DNA from: a virus
Virus record (IMG/VR): IMGVR_UViG_3300020474_000112
Coordinates: 1 to 23,863 of that record
Length of the DNA stretch: 23,863 nt
Strand: one strand, 5' to 3'
Shown here in pieces: positions 6,789 to 12,776 of this stretch (the first letter of the stretch is position 1; every line of letters begins with the position of its first letter). Below the pieces are notes generated by a model, which saw only the letters and a list, made by a program, of their open reading frames with translations, did not search any database and had not been told where the DNA came from. Position numbers and translations under genes: made by a program.

Positions 6789-7035
6789 CAGATCAAAACC
6801 TCAGGCTCCAAAACCTCCGCAACCAATTGCAGTACCACCTACTCCACCTCCCCCACCACCACCAAAGCCTCTGCAACCACCTAAACCCGTAGATAAAGAA
6901 ACAAAGCCAAACGTCCAATATGGCTCAAAGAAAAAGCCAACAAAGCCAGGTCAACGAACAGGGGTAAGTTCACTTCGAATCCCTCTAAACGTACCAACAG
7001 CTTCAAAGAATGGAGGACTAAATGTCAAGGGCTAA
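6778..7035 (+). CDS. Proline-rich protein, T7 gp7.3-like tail end
   Basis: The 85-residue protein begins MCFNRSK and is dominated by a Pro-rich stretch (residues 9-40, including a run of seven prolines), then a basic segment, and ends TGVSSLRIPLNV...NGGLNVKG. The ending resembles the SLS/SLR...GGxNI C-terminus of T7 gp7.3 and gp6.7, small virion proteins needed for adsorption and ejection. Its position just before the portal gene matches T7 gene 7.3. The extended Pro-rich part probably acts as a flexible linker. The gp7.3 assignment rests on position and the short C-terminal motif. ATG 6778 follows GAAGAAG, and the gene overlaps the portal start by 14 nt. Confidence 0.6.
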   Translation: MCFNRSKPQAPKPPQPIAVPPTPPPPPPPKPLQPPKPVDKETKPNVQYGSKKKPTKPGQRTGVSSLRIPLNVPTASKNGGLNVKG

Positions 7036-8587
7036 TGCAAGAGAGGCATATGACCGTCTCTCAGGTGCCCGTAGTCAGTTTCTAAATACAGCTGTTGAAT
7101 GCGCAGAGTTGACACTGCCTTATCTAATTACAGACGATACACATACAAGCAACTCTAGGAAAGTACTAAAACAACCTTGGCAATCAACTGGAGCCAAGGC
7201 TGTAGTAACCCTAGCAAGTAAATTAATGTTAGCTCTGTTGCCACCACAGACAACATTTTTCAAACTTCAAGTAAGGGAAGATAAGCTAGGCGAAATGGAC
7301 TCGCCTGAAATCAGAAGTGAACTAGACCTGTCGTTCTCTAAGATCGAACGGACCATCATGGATTTCATTGCTGCTTCTAACGATCGAGTTGTTGTACACC
7401 AAGCAATCAAACACTTGATTGTATCTGGTAACTCATTAATCTTTATGGGTAAAGAAGGGCTGAAGAACTTCCCCCTTAATCGTTATGTAGTCAATCGTGA
7501 TGGAAATGGTAATGTCATTGAGATCGTAACCAAAGAGCTGATTAGCCGTGAACTTCTAAAAGATGTTTTGCAGACTGATGATCCACTAAAGGTCACGGAC
7601 GGGAAACAAATGTTAGAAGATGATGTAGAAGTATACACCCACGTAAAACTAGAAAAAGAGAAGTGGGTATGGCATCAAGAAGTACAAGATAAAATAATCC
7701 CTGGAAGCAGAAGCACAGCACCTAAGAATGCTAATGCTTGGCTACCATTGAGATTCAATTCTGCAGATGGTGAAGATTACGGACGCGGAAGGGTAGAGGA
7801 GTTTCTAGGAGATTTCCGATCTTTAAATGCTTTGAGTCAAGCCTTGATCGAAGGCAGCTCCGCAGCAGCAAAAGTAGTATTTCTACTTTCACCGTCAAGT
7901 ACAACCAAGCCAGCTGCTTTAGCCAAAGCTGGTAATGGAGCTATCATTCAAGGTAGGCCAGAAGATGTAGCAGTTGTTCAAGTTGGTAAAACTGCTGACT
8001 TCACAACAGCTGCAAACATGGCACAATCAATTGAACGTAGGATTGGTGAAGCATTCCTTCAACTGAATGTACGACAAAGTGAAAGGACTACAGCTGAAGA
8101 AGTACGACTAACGCAACTTGAACTGGAACAGGGATTAGGCGGATTGTTCTCCCTACTAACTGTTGAGTTTCTTGTGCCTTACTTGAATAGAATTCTTTTG
8201 GTTCTACAACGTAACGGACAACTACCTAAGATTCCAAAGGAGTATGTACGTCCAGCAATCGTTGCTGGTGTCAATGCTCTTGGACGTGGTCAGGACAGAG
8301 AAAGCCTGACAGCATTCATGACCACCATTGCACAAACGTTAGGTCCAGAAGCATTGCTGAAATACATTAACCCCACAGAGGTAGTAAAGCGATTAGCTGC
8401 TGCTCAAGGTATTGATGTATTGAACCTAATCAAAACAGAAGAACAACTTGCTGGTGAGAAGCAGCAACTACAACAGGAGCAAACACAACAATCACTAGTA
8501 GGCCAAGCAGGACAACTAGCCAAATCACCAATCGTTGAACAAGCAATGATGGGTGAGGAGGGAGAAGAACCACAACCACCAATGTAA
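7022..8587 (+). CDS. gp8: Portal (head-tail connector) protein
   Basis: The 521-residue product matches the T7 gp8 portal family in sequence feel and length (T7: 536). Recognisable parts are the N-terminal NAREAYDRLSGARSQFL, PWQSTGAKAVVTLASKLM, LLPPQTTFF, and later QLNVRQSERTTAEEVRLTQL. The portal forms the dodecameric ring at one vertex through which DNA is packaged and ejected. The last ~50 residues are Gln-rich (EKQQLQQEQTQQS), followed by acidic GEEGEEP, and are variable in this family. It sits directly upstream of the scaffold gene, as in all T7-like phages. No break or unusual start is seen. Confidence 0.95.
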   Translation: MSRANAREAYDRLSGARSQFLNTAVECAELTLPYLITDDTHTSNSRKVLKQPWQSTGAKAVVTLASKLMLALLPPQTTFFKLQVREDKLGEMDSPEIRSELDLSFSKIERTIMDFIAASNDRVVVHQAIKHLIVSGNSLIFMGKEGLKNFPLNRYVVNRDGNGNVIEIVTKELISRELLKDVLQTDDPLKVTDGKQMLEDDVEVYTHVKLEKEKWVWHQEVQDKIIPGSRSTAPKNANAWLPLRFNSADGEDYGRGRVEEFLGDFRSLNALSQALIEGSSAAAKVVFLLSPSSTTKPAALAKAGNGAIIQGRPEDVAVVQVGKTADFTTAANMAQSIERRIGEAFLQLNVRQSERTTAEEVRLTQLELEQGLGGLFSLLTVEFLVPYLNRILLVLQRNGQLPKIPKEYVRPAIVAGVNALGRGQDRESLTAFMTTIAQTLGPEALLKYINPTEVVKRLAAAQGIDVLNLIKTEEQLAGEKQQLQQEQTQQSLVGQAGQLAKSPIVEQAMMGEEGEEPQPPM

Positions 8588-8588
8588 T

Positions 8589-9374
8589 ATGAGCGAAACA
8601 CTTACTTACGACAATACACCAGACGCTGAAGTACTGACTGCTGATGAACAAGATTCATTGGCAGTAGGCGAACAGCTAGAAGAACAACAAAACGAACTAC
8701 TAGCTGGTAAGTACAAAAGTGCAGAAGAGCTTGAAAAGGCTTATGTAGAACTGCAAAAGAAACTAGGTGAAACGGACAACGAAGCGGAGGAGACCGAACC
8801 AGAAGAGCCCGAAGAGTCAGAAGAACCTGCTGAGCAATCAGCCGCTGCTGAACTGATTAGTAATGCTTCTGCTGAATATGCAGAGAGCGGTGAACTAACT
8901 GCAGAAACAAAGCAGAAGTTTGCTGAGATGAGTAGTCAAGAGCTAGTAGAGGCTTACATTGAAATGCAAGCCAATGCACCAGTAGAGGAGGCCGTACAAG
9001 AAGCACCAGAGATTACTGAGAGTGAGATCAATCAGATCAAAAACTCAATCGGTGGTGATCAAGCTTATGGCAGAGTCATGGAGTGGGCTTCACAGAACCT
9101 GGAGCAAAACCAGATTGATGCTTATGACAACATCGTTGCTACAGGTAGTGCTGATGCAATCCAAATGATGATTGCTGGCTTGAATGCACAGTACGAAGCA
9201 AGTAACGGCTATGAAGGTCGCATGCTGTCTGGTAAAGCAGCTATCCAAAATAGTGATGTATTCCGTAGTCAAGCAGAACTAGTGAGTGCCATGAGTGATC
9301 CACGTTATGAAAACGACGCTGCTTATCGAAATGATCTACTTGAGAAACTAGATCGATCAGACCTTAACTTCTAA
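8589..9374 (+). CDS. gp9: Capsid assembly scaffold protein
   Basis: The 261-residue product is strongly acidic and mostly helical, with an N-terminal Glu/Gln-rich region, a very acidic run of Glu/Pro around residues 65-90, and a conserved C-terminal region (AYGRVMEWASQNLE, then NAQYEAS and SGKAAIQNSDVFRSQAELVSAMSDPRY). The last part is the typical capsid-binding end of T7 gp9-type scaffolds. The protein directs procapsid assembly and leaves before DNA fills the head. ATG 8589 lies just after the portal stop; the open frame extends upstream, but only within the portal gene. Size and position match T7 gp9 (307 residues). Confidence 0.93.
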   Translation: MSETLTYDNTPDAEVLTADEQDSLAVGEQLEEQQNELLAGKYKSAEELEKAYVELQKKLGETDNEAEETEPEEPEESEEPAEQSAAAELISNASAEYAESGELTAETKQKFAEMSSQELVEAYIEMQANAPVEEAVQEAPEITESEINQIKNSIGGDQAYGRVMEWASQNLEQNQIDAYDNIVATGSADAIQMMIAGLNAQYEASNGYEGRMLSGKAAIQNSDVFRSQAELVSAMSDPRYENDAAYRNDLLEKLDRSDLNF

Positions 9375-9378
9375 ACAC

Positions 9379-9528
9379 ATGGCTAAACAAGGACTATACG
9401 CAAACATCCATGCCAAGCGTAAAGCTGGTAAGAAGATGAGGAAGGCCGGAGCACCTGGAGCACCGACTGCAAAGGATTTTAAAAACTCAGCTAAAACAGC
9501 TAAGAAAAAGCCAACCAAAAAATACTGA
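9379..9528 (+). CDS. Small basic MAKQGLYANIHAKRK-type cyanophage protein
   Basis: The 49-residue protein is very basic, about one third Lys/Arg. It begins MAKQGLYANIHAKRKAGKKM and continues GAPGAPTAKDFKNSAKTAKKK. Short proteins with this exact pattern are common in cyanophages of both the T4-like and T7-like groups and in marine metagenomes. The function is unknown; nucleic-acid or DNA-packaging association is only a guess from charge. It lies four bases after the scaffold gene, and its TGA overlaps the next ATG (TGATG), so it is probably co-translated with the peptidase gene. Confidence 0.85.
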   Translation: MAKQGLYANIHAKRKAGKKMRKAGAPGAPTAKDFKNSAKTAKKKPTKKY

Positions 9529-10190
9529 TGCTTCTACTAGAAGATGCTGCTAAGTACTACAAAGGTTATCATCACCAACGTGGGGCTTGGCAGTGGTTAC
9601 AAAAAGAACTAGATGAAAAAACACTAGAAAAATTTGCAGCCAAATACAGAGATACAAAAACTCAAAAGAACCCACTCAACGTAACCTGGCAATCCCAGAA
9701 CGACAACAGTAGCCAAACCGGTTATAGGGAGTGCTTCTCTTCAAGCATGGCAATGATCGCCATGTACTACGGCAAAGTTAAAAACGATGATGAGTACAAT
9801 CTACTTCGTGCTATGTATGGTGATACCACCAGTGCTGAAGCACAGCTAGCAACGTTGCGACATCTAGGTTTATTTCCTAGGTTTGTAACTGATGCAAGTG
9901 TAGAAGATCTCAAACAAGAAATCGACAACAACAGACCTGTAGGTGTTGGATGGCTACATAAATCACATGTCTCAAATCCGAGTGGAGGTGGGCATTGGAG
10001 TGTAGTTGTAGGTTATAACTCAAGAGGAGTTATTATGTCGGATCCAAATGGAGAAGCCGATCTAATAAATGGAGGATATACTCCAAATAAAAATGGGGAC
10101 AAAATTTTGTACTCATATAAAAACTGGGAACCCAGATGGAGCTTTCCTTCTTACACAGATGGTTGGTGCATGATCGTAAAACCAGATTAA
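9528..10190 (+). CDS. C39-like cysteine peptidase
   Basis: The 220-residue protein has a papain-like peptidase C39 domain from about residue 60. The Cys is at 69 in YRECFSSSMAMIAMYYG, the His at 156 in GGGHWSVVVGY, and the Asp at 172 in SDPNGE, so the catalytic set is complete. The first ~45 residues form a separate helical module (DAAKYYKGYHHQRGAWQWLQ) that resembles short modules I associate with phage cell-wall enzymes; that link is inference. There is no signal peptide or ABC-transporter part, so this is not a bacteriocin exporter. Located between scaffold and capsid, it could be a peptidoglycan endopeptidase acting with the lysozyme, or a virion-maturation protease. T7 itself has neither here. 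Confidence 0.78.
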   Translation: MLLLEDAAKYYKGYHHQRGAWQWLQKELDEKTLEKFAAKYRDTKTQKNPLNVTWQSQNDNSSQTGYRECFSSSMAMIAMYYGKVKNDDEYNLLRAMYGDTTSAEAQLATLRHLGLFPRFVTDASVEDLKQEIDNNRPVGVGWLHKSHVSNPSGGGHWSVVVGYNSRGVIMSDPNGEADLINGGYTPNKNGDKILYSYKNWEPRWSFPSYTDGWCMIVKPD

Positions 10191-10194
10191 AACA

Positions 10195-10302
10195 ATGATT
10201 AGATGGAGCCTTATATTTGTAGTTTGGATATTAATCTTTATCCAAGCTAAACATGTGTGTTACTTGTACACACAACAAGCGGCCCCCTCAGAGGCCAAAT
10301 AA
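10195..10302 (+). CDS. Tiny single-span membrane protein (holin/spanin-like size)
   Basis: The 35-residue frame starts at ATG 10195, four bases after the peptidase stop. It has a short basic start (MIRW), one strongly hydrophobic segment SLIFVVWILIFIQA (residues 5-18), and a polar tail ending SEAK. The layout is that of a small single-span inner-membrane protein. Beside a putative wall-degrading peptidase, a role in lysis is a reasonable guess, but no holin family is recognised. It could also be a chance frame, because it is short and has no clear ribosome-binding site. Confidence 0.5.
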   Translation: MIRWSLIFVVWILIFIQAKHVCYLYTQQAAPSEAK

Positions 10303-10403
10303 TATCTGATTTTTCCTTGTACACTCCCAAGGATTGGTTACGGATCTAGGACTGGAAAAACCTAGAGCCAACACCTTGCACACGTCAGTTCACCCATTTA
10401 TTT

Positions 10404-10586
10404 ATGCAACAATATGAATTAGTAGTAAATGATTCTTGGATTCGTTTAGTACATAGTGCAGTATCTAATTCTTTAGAAACCTGGCCTGGAGGCGACCCTT
10501 CAGAGCAAGTAGCACTTATGACATTAAAAACTGACCTAGATAGATTAATGCTAGAAGTATCGTTTAACGAAGCAATGGGCACATGA
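10404..10586 (+). CDS. Small acidic helical protein before the capsid gene
   Basis: The 60-residue product (MQQYELVVNDSWIRLVHSAV..., ending EVSFNEAMGT) is soluble, with a predicted helix-loop-helix around WPGGDPSEQVALMTLKTDLDRLMLE. I recall similar small frames before the capsid or in accessory positions of cyanophages, but cannot assign a function. It stands between two stretches without other genes (10303-10403 and 10587-10750). Amino-acid composition looks protein-like rather than random. The 101 nt upstream contain CCTTG...CAAGG and CTAGG...CCTAG inverted repeats but no recognised element. Confidence 0.6.
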   Translation: MQQYELVVNDSWIRLVHSAVSNSLETWPGGDPSEQVALMTLKTDLDRLMLEVSFNEAMGT

Positions 10587-10715
10587 TATGTGCAAAGTGA
10601 GATAGATCTAACAGAGAGGTGCAATTCCTCTCTTCACTATTGGCATTGGCCCCTTACGAGGGATACCCTTTGCCGTCTAGACGGTGGGAATAGACCACAA
10701 AAACTGAACGTTCGG
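10579..10715 (+). promoter_or_regulatory. Structured leader upstream of the capsid gene
   Basis: The region upstream of the capsid start has no other gene but holds a row of strong inverted repeats. These are GCACAT/ATGTGC (10579-10593, across the stop of the small gene), AGAGAGG/CCTCTCT with a 7-nt loop (10613-10633), CCCT-TACG-AGGG with a UNCG-type tetraloop (10651-10662), the perfect palindrome CCGTCTAGACGG (10673-10684), and CTGAACGTTCGG (10704-10715). An AT-rich spacer then leads to ATG 10751 with no Shine-Dalgarno sequence. In T7 the gene 10 leader holds a strong late promoter and an RNase III site. This leader could play a similar role: processing, mRNA stability or promotion. No promoter consensus can be derived from the window alone. 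Confidence 0.4.
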
Positions 10716-10750
10716 AATGGCAATACAAACACTTTTTATTTTTAATTTAA

Positions 10751-12101
10751 ATGGCACAACAATCTTCGGTTAATCCCGCTCAGCTAACTCAACTAGGCCA
10801 GTCTAATCTGGCTGGTGATAAGCGAGCTTTGTATCTTAAACTCTTCTCAGGAGAGATGTTTAAAGGCTTCCAGCATAACACGATCGCACGTGATTTGGTG
10901 ATGAAGCGTACACTTAAGAACGGCAAATCATTGCAGTTCATCTACACTGGACGCATGAGTTCAGAATTCCATACGCCTGGAAATAGCATCTTGGGTAACA
11001 CCGATGGCGCACCTCCAGTAGCTGAGAAAACAATCACCTGTGATGATTTGTTAATTAGTTCAGCGTTTGTTTATGAATTAGACGAGACACTTGCGCATTA
11101 TGAATTGCGTGGAGAAATCTCTAAAAAGATCGGTTATGCACTTGCAGAAAAGTATGATCGCTTGATCTTCCGTGCAGTTGCACGTGGAGCACGTCAGGCA
11201 TCCCCTGTAAGCGCAACGAACTTCGTTGAGCCCGGTGGTACTCAGATCCGTGTCGGCTCTACTGCAAACGATTCTGATGCGTTTAACGCTGACAATCTGA
11301 TTGCAGCCTTCTACGACGCAGCTGCTGCTATGGACGAGAAAGGTGTTTCAACTGATGGCCGCTGCGCCGTGTTGAACCCACGTCAGTACTACGAATTGAT
11401 CCAAGCTGTTGGTTCCAACGGTCTGGTCAATCGTGACGCTCAAGGTTCCGCACTGCAAAGTGGTAACGGCATCATCGAGATCGCTGGTATCCACATCTAC
11501 AAGTCAATGAACATCCCGTTCCTTGGCAAGTACGGTACTAAGTACGGCGGCACTACAGGCCAAGTATCTCCTGGTAACACTGGAGATTTCGTTGGACCTA
11601 CCATGGAAGATGCCTCTGGCGCTTCTACAGGCATCAACAATGACTACGGCACAGCTACCGAATTCGGCAGCAAGTCCTGTGGCCTTATCTTTCAAAAAGA
11701 AGCAGCTGGTGTTGTCGAGGCAATCGGACCTCAAGTGCAAGTAACCAGCGGTGACGTAAGTGTCATCTATCAGGGTAAATAACATTGCCCCTCTAATTGG
11801 CAACAGTTAGATAAACATCGGATGAATTCAGGGAAACCTAAGGCGAAAGCTATGGCAATCCTGAGCTAAGCCTCTCAAGCGTGAGAGGAAAGTGCATCGA
11901 CTAGGTGGTGTGACACGCTTGTCACGTAATACACCGATAGCGTCCGACAACCTTAAAGGTTGAAGATATAGTCAGTGCCATCAGAAATGATGGAATAACA
12001 CGGATGTCCTCCTGGGCCGCATGGCTCTGGGTGCTGACTACTTGAACCCTGCTGCAGCTGTTGAGCTGTACGTTGGTGCAACTGCACCTTCTTCCTTCTG
12101 A
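10751..12101 (+). CDS. gp10: Major capsid protein, two exons split by a group I intron
   Basis: The coding exons are 10751-11776 and 12003-12101; joined they give 374 residues. Exon 1 encodes the HK97-fold T7 gp10-type capsid protein (LAGDKRALYLKLFSGEMFKG, then TGRMSSEFHTPGNSILG, DGRCAVLNPRQYYELI). It ends ...GDVSVIYQG, where the frame would read Lys-stop. Exon 2 encodes DVLLGRMALGADYLNPAAAV, the conserved C-terminal end of cyanopodovirus capsid proteins, in the frame that continues exactly from exon 1 after removal of 226 nt. Hundreds of copies form the icosahedral shell. Unspliced mRNA would yield a 343-residue protein lacking the last 32 residues. Third codon positions are C/G-richer than in neighbours, as usual for highly expressed phage genes. 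There is no Shine-Dalgarno sequence. Confidence 0.95.
11777..12002 (+). ncRNA. Group I self-splicing intron (subgroup IA-like, no ORF)
   Basis: About 226 nt with the complete group I core. P1 pairs exon GGGU (11773-11776) with GCCC (11787-11790), with the U-G pair at the 5' splice site. P10 pairs ACAUU (11782-11786) with exon 2 GAUGU (12003-12007). P2 is UCUAA/UUAGA (11792/11807). P3 is UCGGA/UCCGA (11818/11943). P4 is UCAGG/CCUGA (11828/11860). P5 is capped by GAAA. P6 is CCUCUCA/UGAGAGG (11871/11882). P7 is GACUA/UAGUC (11899/11969), with the S-element text GAAGATATAGTC. P8 is CAACCU/AGGUUG (11948/11957). P9 is CCAUC/GAUGG (11978/11989). An extra GGUGU/ACACC hairpin between P7 and P3' suggests P7.1/7.2 and subgroup IA. 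The last base, 12002, is G. No homing endonuclease is encoded. Confidence 0.94.
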
Positions 12102-12119
12102 TAATAAATATCAAACTTT

Positions 12120-12149
12120 AAGGGGTCTCTACGGAGGCCCTTTTTTTTT
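12120..12149 (+). terminator. Intrinsic terminator after the capsid gene
   Basis: A 10-bp stem (12120-12129 with 12134-12143) contains AAGGGGTCTC opposite GAGGCCCTTT, with two G-U pairs, closed by a UACG tetraloop. The T-run at 12141-12149 partly forms the base of the stem. It lies 18 nt after the capsid stop and 22 nt before the gp11 start. This is the position of T-phi in T7, which separates very abundant capsid mRNA from the tail genes. It is the only strong intrinsic terminator I see in the window. Confidence 0.9.
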
Positions 12150-12170
12150 ATCCAATCATATCGGTCTCCC

Positions 12171-12776
12171 ATGACAACGATTACACTCGATACCGAACTA
12201 TCCGCAGTTAACTCAATTCTGGCGAGTATCGGTCAAGCACCAGTAGCAAGTTTAGACTTTACAAATCCAGAAATCGCAATCATTCATGGACTACTCCGAG
12301 AAGTAAACATTGATGTACAAAGCGAAGGATGGTCATTCAACACTGAGGAGCACGTAAAATACATACCGGACTCAAACGGACACTTCGTCATACCGATAAA
12401 TGTGATTAGGTATGATGTAACAGATGGACAATCAAATAGAAACACAGATGTAGTAACAAGAAACGGTAAGCTGTATGACAAGGTAAAACATACATACATC
12501 TTTGAAGGAGAATTATACCTCGACTTAGTGACTCTATATGAGTTTAACGATCTCCCAGCAGTATTTAAAAGATACATCATTCATAGGGCAGCAGGAAGAG
12601 CAGCAACTCAACTAGTTGTAAATCCAGAAGTTGTACAACTGCTAGCAAGTCAAGAAGCTCAAGCTAGAGCATCCTGCATTGATTTCGAATGTGATCAAGG
12701 TGACCACTCATTTATGGGATGGGAAGCAGGAAGCACATATCACGCATTTCAACCAAGTAACGCACTACGTCGCTAA
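12171..12776 (+). CDS. gp11: Tail tubular protein A (T7 gp11-like)
   Basis: The 201-residue product matches T7 gp11 (196 residues): an N-terminal LDTELSAVNSILASIGQAPV, then VQSEGWSFNTE, a central strand-rich part, and FKRYIIHRAAGRAATQLV. It forms the dodecameric adaptor ring between portal and nozzle. It is the first gene after the terminator. Its TAA overlaps the ATG of the next gene (TAATG), indicating coupled translation of the two tail-tube proteins. The final 30 residues (DFECDQGDHSFMGW...) are typical of the marine versions. Confidence 0.94.
   Translation: MTTITLDTELSAVNSILASIGQAPVASLDFTNPEIAIIHGLLREVNIDVQSEGWSFNTEEHVKYIPDSNGHFVIPINVIRYDVTDGQSNRNTDVVTRNGKLYDKVKHTYIFEGELYLDLVTLYEFNDLPAVFKRYIIHRAAGRAATQLVVNPEVVQLLASQEAQARASCIDFECDQGDHSFMGWEAGSTYHAFQPSNALRR

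Noticed and set aside
10276-10320. GGCC...GGCC hairpin as a terminator after the tiny membrane gene
   Set aside because: Stem of only four pairs inside coding sequence and the T-run is about 18 nt further on; too weak to call.
10596-10638. tRNA-like arm with a 7-nt T-loop-like hairpin and a short closing stem
   Set aside because: Only about 43 nt, without D-arm or anticodon arm, and the loop TGCAATT departs from the T-loop consensus; kept as part of the leader structure.
11523-11744. Second-frame ORF inside the capsid gene (73 residues)
   Set aside because: Shadow of the strongly biased capsid coding sequence; no homology, start signal or conservation argument.
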